This document shows, one piece after another, positions 21,256 to 33,217 of a stretch of DNA of 64,000 nt (positions are counted from its first letter, which is position 1; each line of letters opens with the position of its first letter). The notes under the pieces are model-generated. The model was not told where the DNA came from. It did no database searches and worked only from the letters and a program-made list of their open reading frames with translations. Position numbers and translations under genes: made by a program. This DNA is from Symbiodinium natans (Eukaryota; Sar; Dinophyceae; Suessiales; Symbiodiniaceae). Where the stretch lies: NCBI GenBank assembly GCA_905221605.1, contig CAJNDS010002537.1:311787-375786 (forward strand). The letters run 5' to 3'.

Positions 21256-22099
21256 TCATCAGGTTCTTCCAAATGCAGGTAACCCTGCTCAACGAGTTCT
21301 GGCCCCTTTTTTGCAACCTTTCTGTTGTGAGAAACGTCGTCGTCTAGAAGAAGTCCGTTTACGGGGCGGGTTCAGCTACGAACCAGAAGGGACTCCTCTA
21401 ACCCGTGCTCAAACCGCCTGGAAGCTGTTCTCGCCGATTTGTGCGTGTCCGCCTTGGGGTTAACTTATTTACGGTTGAGCATAGGGTTGTTTAGGGTTTA
21501 CGGGCCTATATAGGGTTTATAAGGTTGATAGGTCTTGTAGGGCTTGGCGCTTGTGGGGTTTATAGGCTATCAAAAAAGACCTTGTAAAGCCCTGAGCCAA
21601 AGGACTATCTGCACGACTGCGGGAACGGCTTCAAGATCCCTCAGGCGTTCGAAAGAACTCCCTGAAGGGTTCCTTTAAGGTCGAGGGGTTTAGGGGTTTG
21701 GGGGTTTAGGGCTTAGGCTAGTTACATGGGCCCTGAGTATGGACCCTTGAAAGGGGCCCCCTTATATACCCCTTATATACCCTAAGGGCCCATACATCAG
21801 AACCCTTTAAAGGAGGTTACCTGGGGTTAGGGACCATATTAAGCCCATGAAGCTAATTTTAGATTAGGAGTTTAGGGGTTTTGAGGGGGGTTTAGGGGGT
21901 GGTTGGGGGTTTGGGGTGCAGGGCGAGTGATGAGGTGTGGGAACGAGCTGGGCGACAAGGGCAGCAGTCCCTTGTGAAGATGAGGGTTTGGGGCGTTCGG
22001 GGTTTAGGGTTTAGGGCCTTTGGGCCCGCCTAGGCCCTTAGTCCAAGACTTCGCTGTAGGACAAGGAAATGAACATCATACACAAATGGTTCAATGAGG

Positions 22100-22180
22100 A
22101 TATATATATATATATATACAAAATACAAATAAATAAATAAATAAACAAATAAATAAATATATATCTACATATATATATAT
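22100..22180. repeat. AT-rich microsatellites (TA, AAAT)
   Basis: (TA)n at 22100-22117, (AAAT)n at 22124-22158, (TA)n again to 22180. Confidence 0.9.
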
Positions 22181-22770
22181 GTGGCTAAAGTATGTAATTC
22201 CTAAATATACCTATTGACATTTACGCGTTTTGTTTATGTGTGTGTGTGTGCTGAAGAGGGCACTATTTTGGTCTAGGACTGGCATAGCACTACTTACCTA
22301 CCTGGTTCCCAAAAAGCTTACATGGCCCATCAGTAGAGATCACAGTAGTCCAAGCCTAAAGGGCTTAAACCCTGATGTTCTTAGGGAGCGTTGAGTTCCC
22401 AAGGTATGGGGAAGTATATGGAAGTATTGACTGGTAACCCCGTCCTCTGGTGGGTGTCACCCTGGGGTGTTTCAGTGGTGCCACCTTTGTGCGCAGCGGG
22501 TTTCAGGGATTCAGCTTCCTGAACCGGCTTGGGTTTTTAGAGGTTAGGGCTGAGGCCATATCAGAGCATGGGCATTGGGGTTGTCTTCAGAGAAGGCTGC
22601 ACGGAGCCCTCTCTTATCAGCTCGTGTCTTCGGATGTTGCGTGCTCTTGCGGCTGGCCTCCAGGTAGCCTTTCCCCCGAAGCTCGAAAATCCTACAGTTT
22701 TAGCGTTTACTGGTTAGGAGACCTGAAGAGGGGGGACCATGGCACGATGTGTCCATCCCTGGGCCAGTCT

Positions 22771-22832
22771 TATGTCAACGACCTCGAGTATTGCGACTGT
22801 CCAGACTGCAGCGATGAGGACAGCTCTGGTTT
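22771..22832 (+). CDS. Cys-rich module, first half (copy 2)
   Basis: Frame reads YVNDLEYCDCPDCSDEDSS, the copy closest to the glucosidase II beta pattern VNDDYCDC. GGGCCAG lies just upstream as acceptor. A GT follows at about 22832 (CTCTG|GTTTGG). It continues open to 22902 as an ORF, but the second half of the module is found at 22999, so an intron is likely. Confidence 0.5.
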
Positions 22833-22998
22833 GGGGATGTCCGTTTCACATCTCGAGAATATATTGAGTACATCCGTAAGGCTCCCAGGACGCTTCTTCT
22901 AGGGTTGTTGGCCCAAAACCTTATATAGTCGGTTCGTCAGGCTATTCAGTGAGCCTAAAAGCAGGGTTCAAATTTAGTACTCGTGGGCGCACAAGCAG

Positions 22999-23085
22999 CG
23001 ACGAGGACAACTTCAATTGCAGCACTTGCAATTCGGAGTGTCCAACCGAGTGCGGCTATTGGGCTTTGTGCGGCCGGGCGGCATC
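22999..23085 (+). CDS. Cys-rich module, second half (copy 2)
   Basis: After ACAAGCAG. Reads DEDNFNCSTCNSECPTECGY then WALCGRAA. Cys spacing matches other copies. The intron to the first half would be about 165 bases. Confidence 0.5.
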
Positions 23086-25187
23086 CCAATTCTGGCTGCT
23101 ACCATCACCGCGACCACTATACATACATATACATACACATGCATGCATATTACATACATGTACATGCATCTACATACATGTACATACACATGCATGCATA
23201 AGCATACAACCTGCGTGTTTTTTGTATATATACATATTCCGTTTTTTTACTTTACGTTTTTATGCTGTCCCCCCTTACACCACACTTCCAGGAAACAGGC
23301 AGCCGCGACAGTAGGTAAACTTCCAAGACGACAGTAGGAGCACTTTCAAGAACCATGAACGCAACGGTACGACGGTAGGTAAACTTCCAAGGACCAGGCG
23401 ACCGATGCTGCTTACATGTATAGAAGAAGCTTCGTTAGGCGGGAAACTGGGAAACGTACATGTTCATCGCATAATTTGGAATTATGTACACATGCCATGT
23501 GTTCCTGTTCGATTCCAGGGGCTGATCCCATAATGAAGGGGGCCCGAAGTTGGAATGTTCAAGTTCCAGGGACTTGTGGACAAGTTAGGAGCCCACCGCT
23601 GGGTGACACTTGTTGGGCTCTTGCTACTTGAGATAACAGGATATAACAGGGGCACTGGTTGATTATGATTATGGCTTCCCCATCACACGGAAGGCGTTCT
23701 GAACCCTTAGCCATGAACCCTGAACCCTGAACCCTCAACCCAAAACCCTAAAGCTTCCGGCTCAAGCCGCTGACCGCGCAGGAGAACAGGTGTAGGGCTT
23801 GGGCGTTTACAAGTAGGGCCAAAGCTTCAAAGAGGCCCAAATGGGTCGCGCTTGCATGTTTTGCAGATGTTTTTTGAGCTCATGGGGTTTCACCTGACAA
23901 AGCCGAATGCGTCCGTCTAACGCCACCACAGGTGCCTATTCAAACATCACGAGTGCCCAGCACCTGCCTTCAACCCAACCCACGCCCTCAACTAAAAGGC
24001 TCTAAAGTCACCAGAACCTGCTGGATTGCCGAGGTGGCAGCAACGCGACGTTTTACCTGAGCCTGTACCGCCTTAGTTCCATGGTTTTTTTGTGCGGCGA
24101 GTTGAGTTTCTGCCGCTGCTTTTGTGTTGAGTTTGGGGTTGAGGGGTGCCGGGCTGCAGAGGCTCCCCTAAAGGTTCCCCCTGATAGGCTCGTTTTTCTC
24201 CTTCAGGATCTTTGATCGGGTCCCCAGAACCCAAGAATAGAGCCTGAAGGGTCCAGGGTACAACCCCTGGATCTTCCGGGTTTCGAGAGAGAGAGGCCCG
24301 CATTTATTTTTCTTTCTCCTGTACTGCTGATTGTGTGTGAATCAGATGGCCCCAAAATCCAGGTGAACAAGGGACCTCTAGTCTAGGCCCCCACATGGCA
24401 GGATCCCCTGATACAAGGGTTCGGAAAAATTACTAATAATCTTCCCTTATGGTCCCTTTGTACTTATACTCTAATAACCCCCAAAACCGTACTCGAATTA
24501 TTCCGGCCCCTAGAGCACCTTCATCAGATTAACCTACGTTTTGGCCGCTCCCCGGTGTCTCCCGACCTCTTCGCGGCCCAACGTTTTACCGACGTGGCGC
24601 CCAGACCTTAAACTGTCAAGCCCTCGACTCCCTTCAAGTTCTGAAGCTCGGGAGAGGGGGGAAAAAGCCCGAAACCCTAAACCCTAAACCCAAAAACTCG
24701 GGAACCCCTGAAGCTAGAGCATTCGGATTGCTGCCTCGTGCAGTTTGTTCGTACAGCCCCAACACCGTTCACGACACCCCGAAGGCCAACGGTCTTCATG
24801 GTCGCTTGAAACACTGGGTCTCTGAAGCACCCGACATACGACAATGGGTCGGTCTGTAAACGTGCACTATCTTGCACTCGCAGAACAGGCCCACAGCATG
24901 TGGCGAACTGCCGTATATGGGGGTTTCCCAAAGTTACGGATTCCTTGTTTGTGATTCCACTATATTCGGGCGGTAGAGGGAGCCTGCCTTGGGAAGCCGC
25001 ATGCTCCGCTCAGGAACCCGGCTTGCCAAGAGGCAAATATTCTCTGGGATGCTCGCGGCGGGTACAAGGCCCCTTAGTGGAGACCCAAGAAGCTTCGGAG
25101 GTTTTAGGATTTTAGGGGCTAGAGGTTTTAGGGGACTTCGGGTGGGCTGACGGCTTGCACTCTGGATGTTGAGCTGTGATGCGAACA

Positions 25188-25257
25188 AACCCTAAACCCT
25201 AAACCCTAAACCCTAAACCCTAAACCCTAAACCCTAAACCCTAAACCCTAAACCCTG
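25188..25257 (-). repeat. CCCTAAA array
   Basis: Nine to ten near-perfect units. Confidence 0.95.
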
Positions 25258-25379
25258 CAACAACTGATGATGGCCCTTCCTTCCTTGAGGTGGTCGAAGC
25301 TGTGGTGTTCAGTGCTGGATTCAGTTCGTCGGGGGGTGTATTCTTACTCTTGGCTAGAAGGGAATGAGGGAATGAGGTA

Positions 25380-25475
25380 CCCTACATCCCCCTATATACC
25401 CTTTAAGGTATGCTACCCTATAGCCCCCTGTATATACCCTTTATATCCCCCTATATATACCCTTTAAGGGATGAT
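25380..25475 (+). repeat. Tandem CCCTATATACCCTTTA repeats
   Basis: Several copies of a unit like CCCCCTATATATACCCTTTA. Related sequence lies at 21765-21790. Confidence 0.75.
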
Positions 25476-25675
25476 ACAGGGTGCCTTCCCCCATTGCCTA
25501 CTAACCAACAGTAAGTATTTCGGTTTGCAGCTGAGGGCCCTCGGTTTGCCCCATGCCCACAGCCGTGACCACTTACTGTTGCTTAGCAGGGAGGGAAAGA
25601 GGTACCCTGGGGTACAGGGGGAAAAAAGAAAAGTACCTCATTCCCTCGTTCCCTACTAGCCAGCGAAGTAAAGAG

Positions 25676-25771
25676 GCATGCAACAATGGCTGGACAATCC
25701 CGGCAGCCACTCGGTTGCAGCCAAGGGCAACGGCTGGACCAACGACGGAATTGGCAGCCAAGGGTTTCCAG
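25676..25771 (+). CDS. LQQWLD-type terminal exon relative (copy 2)
   Basis: GTAAAGAG|GCATGCAACAATGGCTGG. In the frame shared with copies 4 and 5 it reads MQQWLDNPGSHSVAAKG and runs on without the early stop (open to 25863). The alternative frame gives ACNNGWTIPAATRL and a phase-0 exon ending CAG|GTCCCC. Nucleotide similarity to copies 4 and 5 is clear, the frame is not. Confidence 0.35.
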
Positions 25772-26586
25772 GTCCCCACTTAGAAGCCCCGAAAAGCACC
25801 CTACTAGGGTTACAACTGGATTATAAGTACAACTACACTAAAACCCTAAACCCTGAACCCTGAACCCTAAACCCTTGCGTTACTAAGTACCATGAACCTC
25901 CAAGTAGGGTTTAGGGCTCCAAAGAGGAAGGATCATGGGTTGCTTGGCCTTCCCTGCGATACGAAGTCGTCCAAGAAGATAATGCGGCCCAAACTCTTTG
26001 CTGCAAAGGTAAATGGCAAGGCGCAAATCTTTTGGTTGCGAAAGAACCCACCCCAAAAAAACTCAAATACAACTTCCTTACAAGGGTGATTCATAAAGGG
26101 GTTAGGTAGTAACAAAGCTGTGTTTCATGTGTTTTTGAGGTTGGTGAGCAAGCAGTAGAAAGGTGTGGGGCGTGTGATCCCGGAGCCCTAAGAAACCCGA
26201 CAACGCAGGCGCCTAAGTAAGCACTATCCTGATGAATGGATTCTGGGGAGTTACAGGTTGAGGAGAGACACGGCCCAGCTGAGCTATAAGTACAGTCATA
26301 GCGGGTTAATAAGTACCGATACAAGCCCTTTAAACCCTGCAAACCCTGGCCCTGCACCCCCATTTTCCTAGGCTGGGTTTCAAGCACGACCTCCTCGTTT
26401 TCAGTAGGGTTCAGGGTTTAGTGCTAAACAGATGTGTCTAGGGCCTAGGGAATTAGGCAAATCGGGGTATAGGGTTCTGTTGGGAACTGGTCAGAGTGCC
26501 ACTGCCGCTGGTGAGATCGAGAGCATTGTGTGCAGGCCTGACATTCACTGAGCGCCTGTGAGAGAGAGAGAGAGAGGGAGAATCGG

Positions 26587-26830
26587 GTGACATGCCTCGC
26601 ACCGCTCAGTGTATTCGGCAGTCATCTTCGAATCCTGGATGTAAAAAAGGGGCAGTCGCAAAAGTCCAAAGGCAAAAGCTGTATATGGGCCTTACTCCAG
26701 AATTCTGTGAAACCCAAACGCGTTCTGGGCTTAGGGGATTTGGGGTTTGGGGCTTTATCGGTCTTAGTACCATGGTGTGTCGGGGTACAGGGCTTTCTGG
26801 GCTTAGGGCTTTATAGGGTTGAATCGTTTC
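26587..26830 (+). other. Interval with low-support ORFs
   Basis: ORFs exist before the copy 3 exon but carry GGGTTTGGGGCTTTA-like degenerate repeats, so I do not call them coding. Confidence 0.4.
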
Positions 26831-26890
26831 GGCTTTCTAGAAAACGGTTTGCGTCGGTTTTTCTGTTTCAACAGGATGTCAATGTCCCAG

Positions 26891-26949
26891 GACTATTGGA
26901 ACGACGAGTTCTACTGCGATTGCCCAGACTGCGAGGACGAAAGCTTCTC
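26891..26949 (+). CDS. Cys-rich module, first half (copy 3)
   Basis: AATGTCCCAG|GAC starts DYWNDEFYCDCPDCEDESFS, then TAG if read on. The acceptor AG|GAC is shared with copies 4 and 6. The likely exon end is near GAGGAC|GAAAGC or TTCTCCT|GCGAGG, neither of which is GT, so a non-canonical donor would be needed. Confidence 0.55.
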
Positions 26950-28000
26950 CTGCGAGGCCTAGAAATCCTCAACCCTCCGTCTTTTGCAAGAAGCTTGAGC
27001 AGCTCGAGCGGGAGTTTGCAAACGTTTGGGCATCGGGTTCAGGCTGAAAGGTGCCAGTGCTCAGGGATGCTGAAGCGAAAGTCGGGCTCATGTCAAAGCA
27101 AGGGGGATGTGCGGATTTTTTAAGGCTGAGTTGCTTTTCGACCCTCTACATGCCGAATATCTGCGTGGAAACCTCTAAGACCTTAAGCCCTGAATGCTTG
27201 TCCTGAGCACACGCGGGCACTGCAGGGCGACCCAGCTGGGTAGGGGGCAAAGCTGCAAGACATGCATGGAACATGGCGTAGCTGTCAAAACAGCCTTTGC
27301 GTGATTCCTCTTCAGGTCTTGCTAGGGAGACAAGGGCTCAACGCAACGATCGGGTTTAGGATTTGGGGCAGAAAGGGTGGATTCATGAACCCCCCCCCCC
27401 CCCTTTTTGCGTCCGGGGAGTTTGAGGGTGTAAGTGAGAGTTCTGGGGTCTGGGAGTCTGGGGATCTGGGGGGAGGGGGGAAAGGGTCATTGAACTCGCA
27501 AGCAATCTGCAGTACAATTTTGGGTTCCTGCCCAGCCGAATGTTGCAATTGCAGCCCTTTATCTTTGTCCGCCGGACATCTGTGTAGACATACGAGCCCG
27601 GGACCTCCTGCTCATGGACAGTGCTCTGGACAGGGCCGGGCCGACTGTTACAACTCCCACCCCATTCATACCTGTGACGTTCACATTGTTTTAGGGTTCG
27701 AGGGCTTCGGGGCTGAATGCTTAGGAGTTTAAGGGGTTGAGGCCAACAATTCTGGAACTCGGCCCACGACACAAGTTCCCCAAACCCCTCGGAGCGGTTG
27801 TGGTCACGGAAGGGTTAGGCCTAAGGGGCAGACAGGCTTGGAGTTGAAGGGTTCCTGTTGAATTTGGAGGGCTTGCGGCTTGGAATTTCTGAAGTTGTAT
27901 GATTATTCTTTTTTATATCAAACTCAAGATAACATCTGGAAATAGAAATAACCCCGGTAATCACTTTCCTGTTCTGAAAAATCTACAACGCGCTCTCCAG

Positions 28001-28064
28001 GCATGTGGCGGCTGCCCCAACGCCAGCGCCGCCTGCGGCGACTACGTCGAGTGCCGCCGCGCTG
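28001..28064 (+). CDS. Cys-rich module, second half (copy 3)
   Basis: GCTCTCCAG|GC gives ACGGCPNASAACGDYVECRR then AE. A GTCACG follows as a donor candidate (28065). This copy and copy 5 define the CGDYxxCRR ending. Confidence 0.55.
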
Positions 28065-28882
28065 AAGTCACGAACACGTACCCAGAGACCCCGATACCCA
28101 GGTTTTTGAACTTGACCAGAAAAGCTCGCGCCAAAACAGCTCTTTGAACTTGACCAAATAGCTCGCGCCAAGCTCTTTGAACATGAAACATTTTCCAAGA
28201 GCAAGCAGAGTTGGGAAAGCCTTGAATAGTTTGCTCAAGACGTCCCAAAACCTATGCTGGTAAGGTACTCGTGGCTCCATAACCCGTTCCCTCAAAGAGG
28301 GTGGTTTGATTTTATAGCTCGCGCCAAAACAGGATTTTGGAACTTGAAATATCTATGACGAGCAAGCAGAATGCGCCCAACAACCTGTGCTGGCAACGTA
28401 ACCGTAACCCGTCCCCTTGAAGAAGATGGTTTAAGTAAACTGAGATGCTTTCTACTCCCTTTAGAATCCTTAGAAGAGGGCATAGGCTTTCGGGTTTAGG
28501 GGCTGAACCACAAGTGTGTGGTACCGTGCTACCTCTTTAGCTCGCCATTGCCTGACGGACACATCTCGTCCTGCTTGGCCAAGGCTACACCTCGGATAGT
28601 GTTCCTTGGCACGGATCGTATCATCAGGATGCAGTGTTCAAGGAACTATAGGAGGGGACAACTGCAAGGGACCTCAGGGGCTCTTTGGGGCTTCTTTACT
28701 TTATCATAGTGGGGTAACATTTTACATTTTTAAGGGTACTTAAACTCAATAAGGAATAAAATGTTAAAATTTTATTGCTATCCCAACTATGAACCAGTTT
28801 AGGGGCCTTCAAGTGTGCGTGGTTTATTGCGATGTACAGCTCGTGCAAGAGAGCCGGCTTGAGTGCCGAGATTCTGCCACAG

Positions 28883-28975
28883 CTGAACCCGCAATGCATC
28901 TTGGCCGCGTTGAGCGGATGGGCGCCGGCGAAGATCACCTCCTGCGCCTCGGACTTCAGCTTGGAGGAGTCCGAG
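28883..28975 (+). CDS. Candidate exon of copy 3 gene
   Basis: 93 bases, phase 0 at both ends: TTCTGCCACAG|LNPQCILAALSGWAPAKITS then CASDFSLEESE|GTTTAAGGG. Telomere-like TTTAAGGG/TTTAGGG units begin at the donor. Two Cys could belong to the same secreted protein as the module exons upstream. Unknown domain. Confidence 0.5.
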
Positions 28976-29070
28976 GTTTAAGGGTTTAAGGGTTTAAGGG
29001 TTTAGGGTTTAGGGTTTCGGGTCATGGGTCATATATATCGTCTCGACATGAACACGCTGCAGCCACAAGT

Positions 29071-29379
29071 TCAGACAAAAGGGAGCTGGGAGAGAGTGGA
29101 AGGTAGAAAGGCTTGTTGGAGTTCGATGTTTTGTGCTTGCAGAACTGCTAGTGGAGCTTTTTGTTCGTGGCAGCTTCCGTGCAGGATTCGAAGGATAGCA
29201 GGTCGGGACTTTTCTGGGCCAAGGAGACTTTCAGGCTTGTCAACTGAGCCTCGTCCCCACCCTGAAAGGTCGACTAGTGTGGTCTGCGGTCGCCAGTCGG
29301 GTTTGAGGAGGCTGCTTAATCGAAGCATGCTGCCCAGAAGTGCCCTGCAAGAGTCAACGCCTGCTGAGCGCAAGGTCAA
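29071..29379 (-). CDS. Candidate minus-strand coding fragment
   Basis: On the minus strand, TTGACTCTTGCAG precedes a frame reading ALLGSMLRLSSLLKPDWRPQ and onward for about 90 residues to a stop at 29071. The + strand ORF over the same bases is rich in Ser/Cys/Arg, as expected of an antisense shadow. Its orientation is opposite to the flanking gene family. Unrecognised. Confidence 0.35.
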   Translation of the reverse strand: MTLRSAGVDSCRALLGSMLRLSSLLKPDWRPQTTLVDLSGWGRGSVDKPESLLGPEKSRPAILRILHGSCHEQKAPLAVLQAQNIELQQAFLPSTLSQLPFV

Positions 29380-29550
29380 ACACAGAAACGGGCATCAGGA
29401 TATGAATTTCCGGAGCAAGTGGAAGGGTCGTTAGAATCTTCGAACAGCCCTAATTAAGCAGACAAGGCGGCTGCGTAGGAGTCACCACTCCGGTTGCCAC
29501 ACGGTGAACCTGGAGCCAATTTGTCATTGCCGGCTCTGGCCGTCAAGTCA

Positions 29551-29638
29551 GACGTTCCCCCTTATACTGCCCTTAATCGGGATTACAGTACCCCCATAAT
29601 CCCCACTAAGGGACTGTTCGTATAAGAGGGGAACATCC
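29551..29638. mobile_element. Foldback (MITE-like) element, family F1, copy 1
   Basis: GTTCCCCCTTATACTGCCCT at the left is answered by AGGGACTGTTCGTATAAGAG then GGGAAC at the right, arms of about 30 bases around a GGGATTACAGTACCCCC middle. Related copies are at 41358, 43331 and 52083 and partial ones at 32464 and 44360. Confidence 0.65.
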
Positions 29639-30528
29639 CAAATCCTGAGAACTTTGGCGCATGGACCAGACAAAGCAAAATCCTTGGACCCGAAGTCGAG
29701 GCAACGCCTCGGATCCCGAAGCCTGGAACATTACGCTGGATGCTCTGCAAGCACTGGCAGCTGGCAGGCTGTAGGTTGAGGTTAGGTTCGCGTAAAGAAG
29801 AGCAGAAAGAGCAAGCAAACAGCCCCGAGCCTCATGCACAGTGCAGCCACATGAAAAACCTATGCGTACTAGACCCTTGACTCCAAGTTTTCTCTGAACC
29901 CTAATCCCTAAATCCTTTTGCATCCTGCCCTGTGGGACTGCCGGCTAAACATGCACTATGATAGCGACATGGGCAGACACACGAAACCCCTCGTTCCCTT
30001 CCGAGAACCACACAAGACATCTCAAGAACATGCGAGTTCAAGAACATCCAGAAGGGGCCCTTGGCCGCCCAAGGTGAATCCAACAACCCTCAACCCTAAA
30101 TCCTAAACCCCCAAACCCTGAATCATGCCTTTCACAACTTCCAGAAGGTAGTCATGTTTGCAGGATCGATAGTCATGTCCAGTCTCTTGCGTGTAACGTT
30201 GAGCTGATTGCGGGAGCATGTCGGGGTAAAGTTGCAGAAGGCCCCCTGCAAAAGGGGTTTTGCGGCTTTGCAGGTTTGCTTAGAGCTTCACATTTTGGGG
30301 TTGCGGGTTTTGGGGATTTCTACAGTTGACCCCCCCCCCCCCCCGAGCTTCCGCGGTTTCCGAACTCACGTGCCTAATGCTGAACCGAGAAACCCTGAAA
30401 CGCCTCAATCTCTAACCATAACTTTCAACACCCTGAATCCCCTAAACCCCTAAACCCCCCCTGACCCGCTTAGTCATGCCTAAGCCCTGGCATCCTCAGA
30501 TTCGCAGAAGAGCCGCTAAGAAGTAAGG

Positions 30529-30576
30529 ACTACATCAATGACGGCTACTGCGACTGTCCCAATTGCGAGGATGAGG
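30529..30576 (+). CDS. Cys-rich module, first half (copy 4)
   Basis: AAGTAAG|GAC starts DYINDGYCDCPNCEDEDH, then TGA if read on. Splicing from within GAGGATGAG to the exon at 31206 would restore EDEDQWTCDNC. A GA donor (GATGAG|GACCAT) would fit; no GT is nearby. Confidence 0.5.
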
Positions 30577-31205
30577 ACCATTGAGGGGTTTCTGGGACCC
30601 CTGAGGTCTTGTGATCTCTCACTTCCGCGACTCCTCAATTTTTTCCACCCCCCCCCCACCCCCTACCCGAAAATCTAAGGCGTTGGTAGAATACGCTTAG
30701 AATCCTGAACCCAACAAAAAACACCGGGAGGTTTGGGAAGTTCCTGAGACGGACACTTCCCCCCCCCCCCCCTGGCGACTTGAAACTTTCTTAGAATCCT
30801 ATACAGCCCCTGAATTCGGGTGCTCCTCAAAAAGCCCTAACCCTCCTCGGCCCTGGCGAAATGTCGCTCACAGCGTCTTGTAGGGCTTGGGGTGTTTTTG
30901 TGGCTTTGTTTTAAGTTTCTTAGGGTTTGGAGGACTTCTTGTTCAGAGGTTGAAAGGGTCTAGGGCTTAGGGTTTCGAATTTCCTTAGTCCTAGTCTTCT
31001 GGCAATGGAAGTCCAAGAAAGGGCTCAAGGTTGTTGTTCTGTGTTCCCCTGGCCTGCGTGTTTCGCTGTCTCTGCTTCACCTGCGAAACCCTGAACCTCA
31101 ACACAAACAGGGTTGGGGTCACCAAGCTCTGACAACTCTAAACCCCCCCGAATAAACAAACTGGACACTGGTGGGTATTCGAAGGGCCCAGAAACGTCCG
31201 CGGAG

Positions 31206-31280
31206 GATCAGTGGACCTGCGACAATTGCTCAGTGGGCTGCCCACAGCGATGCGGTGACAGCGTCCAATGCCCGTTGGCC
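31206..31280 (+). CDS. Cys-rich module, second half (copy 4)
   Basis: CGCGGAG|GAT starts DQWTCDNCSVGCPQRCGDSV then QCPLA and TGA. Same Cys order as copy 6. GGGTTTAGGG follows at 31298. Confidence 0.5.
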
Positions 31281-31848
31281 TGAGATGAGTTCTGGGGGGT
31301 TTAGGGTTTTGGATTTTGGAGTGTTGCTGGTAGGGTTTGCTGGCTTTGGGATTTCAGGTCTTTAGGGTGATGCGTTTCTGGCTGTGAGAGGATATAGGGG
31401 TTAGGGTTTTGGGTTTCGCGTTTTTAGGCTTACGGTTCATGTGCACCCCGGCTTCCCGTCGTTGAACCCTTGCACTCGAAGCCCCGGTCTTGTTCGAGCG
31501 TAGATTGTCAGAGGTACCTAAACACACGAAACTCGAAAACCTCTTCAAATCATGCAGCAGAAACCCTAAACTAGCTAGGGTACCCGAGTTTAGCAAACAA
31601 GCCCACTAAACCCTAACCCCTACACCCTAAACCCTTGTGAAATCTCCCCTGTCCCCGTGTATTCCAGTTAACTCATCTCCTCGTGTTGACCGCAGGCGCC
31701 TTGAGCTCAGGCCCGAAAACGCCCAAAATAGGCCACGCAGTTGCGCCGGACAAACCCAGTCCCAAAACCCTACGTAGACACTAAACCCCTAAACCCTAAA
31801 CCCTAAGCGCACCGAAGCCTTGCTGAAAGAAGAGGCCTCGACGAGCAG

Positions 31849-31917
31849 AACTTCAAGGAATGCGGGAATAACGAGACCCTCATCTGCTACGGGAACATGC
31901 GCGCGCCGGTTAGGGAG
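31849..31917 (+). CDS. Candidate exon of copy 4 gene
   Basis: GACGAGCAG|NFKECGNNETLICYGNMRAP then VRE|GTTTGGGGTTTAGGG. 69 bases, phase 0 both ends. Two Cys. CCCTAAA units lie just before (31783-31806), and the donor is the start of the TTTAGGG-type run. Confidence 0.5.
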
Positions 31918-32273
31918 GTTTGGGGTTTAGGGTTTAGGGTGGTTTTTTGGTAGGCTATTTTTGGAGATTGGTTTCAGATCTGTTATTCCAAATAGTGTAG
32001 CTGCCCCTCCCCAGCGCATCATCCCTTTTTAGCACCCTTCAGCGCAGAGCTGGTTTCATGTTTGTTGTCGTGATTTTTTCTTGCTTTCGGCGAAAGTGGG
32101 GTGGAGGTGTTTTCCGGGGCATGCCTGGGAGCTGAGTGGGGGTAGAGGTTCAACAGGAGCTCAAGCACTCAGTAGTGCTGAAGCCCAGACAAGTTTTTTC
32201 AAGACCCGTGCCAATCCCGAATTCGAAAGGAGGCACGTAGGTGTAGCTGGAGCTCAACACAGCGCGCGTTCAG

Positions 32274-32454
32274 CTGAGGATATTCGGCTCTGGTTCCTAC
32301 TACTATGGCTACTATTACTATGGATATGGGTATGACGACACCGCCTTTGGCCCAACTTTTGACGATGGGGACGATGGGATCACGAACCTTTTGAGCAAGA
32401 ATGCCCGGACTTCCAAGCGGAGCTTGAAGCGGACCCTCGACAATCATGAGAAGG
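32274..32454 (+). CDS. Candidate exon, Tyr/Gly-rich then acidic
   Basis: GCGCGTTCAG|LRIFGSGSYYYGYYYYGYGY then DDTAFGPTFDDGDDGITNLL and a basic helical end (KRSLKRTLDNHEK). It ends at AAGG|GTATGG, a GT donor. The phase-0 start joins the phase-0 end of the preceding exon at 31917. A shorter relative (ERGYYGRYAYKKGSGWD) occurs at 41250-41299. The shadow frame gives a Leu/Trp-rich hydrophobic string that I discount. Confidence 0.55.
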
Positions 32455-32463
32455 GTATGGGCT

Positions 32464-32512
32464 GGGATGTTCCCCCTTATGCTAAGAGTCCTTAATTGGG
32501 GATTCTTGTACC
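32464..32512. mobile_element. Foldback family F1, left half only
   Basis: GGGATGTTCCCCCTTATGCT then AAGAGTCCTTAATTGGGGATT; the right arm is missing. It lies nine bases after the exon donor, inside the intron. Confidence 0.5.
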
Positions 32513-32814
32513 TAATCGAATTCCTAGCCGATGAGGTGTGAGATGGGGTTGGAAGATACTTCAGCCCATTGAGTGGACTGGATAGGGTTGAAAAGGGTTT
32601 AGGGGCGCATGTGTTTGGCAATCAGCAAGTCCATTTTCACGTCAACCTGTTGCCGGAAAGGGTTCTCGCTCTCTTCTCCCATGCGAGAGCAGGCTTTCTG
32701 AGCTCAGGGTGACCAAAAATTGGGGCTTGGGGCGGACGCGTTCTGGGGCCTGTTTAGTTGCTTACTTTGTGCCCTTTTGAGCCTCCACTCCCCATGAAGA
32801 AAGCCGCACCACAG

Positions 32815-32928
32815 GAGGACGGGGGGTGCGGCCCGACATTCATCCGGAAACTCCACGAGCAACAGCCCGTACTTCGTTTGCAACAATGGCTGGACCATCT
32901 GGGCGGCTTGGCCCATACGAGTCCCTAA
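32815..32928 (+). CDS. LQQWLD-type terminal exon (copy 4)
   Basis: GCACCACAG|EDGGCGPTFIRKLHEQQPVL then RLQQWLDHLGGLAHTSP and TAA at 32926-32928. An in-frame ATG is at 32794 but the CACCACAG border looks like an acceptor. Copy 5 (35305-35349) shares LQQWLD and a stop close behind. Probably the 3' end of the copy 4 gene. Confidence 0.5.
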   Translation, partial: EDGGCGPTFIRKLHEQQPVLRLQQWLDHLGGLAHTSP

Positions 32929-33217
32929 ACTCTTATAAGGTTTAGGGTTGAGGGTTTGACCCTGTGCACCTTGTTGCGCACTTGGTTTTTGGAGGGCCTA
33001 CGGCATGTCTTGGGTCTATTTTTTTTTTGCGGGGAGGGGGGGGGGGGGGGGTGGTCTGCTTTTGTTGGTCCCATTTACTTGGTTTTCCCTAGGAGAACCT
33101 CCATTCCCTCTATGTTTTGAGAGGAAATCGTGCATTTCCTTAGCGAAGCCTCTTATTTCTTCTGTATGTTGAGAGGAAATCGTTCCTGTCGGTCGCCAAA
33201 GCTAAGGAGAAGAAGAA

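Noticed and set aside
25676-25720. CNNGWTI reading of the LQQWLD-type exon, first taken as the start of an LDL-A module
   Set aside because: The copies at 32.9 and 35.3 kb agree better in the LQQWLD frame, each with a stop shortly after.
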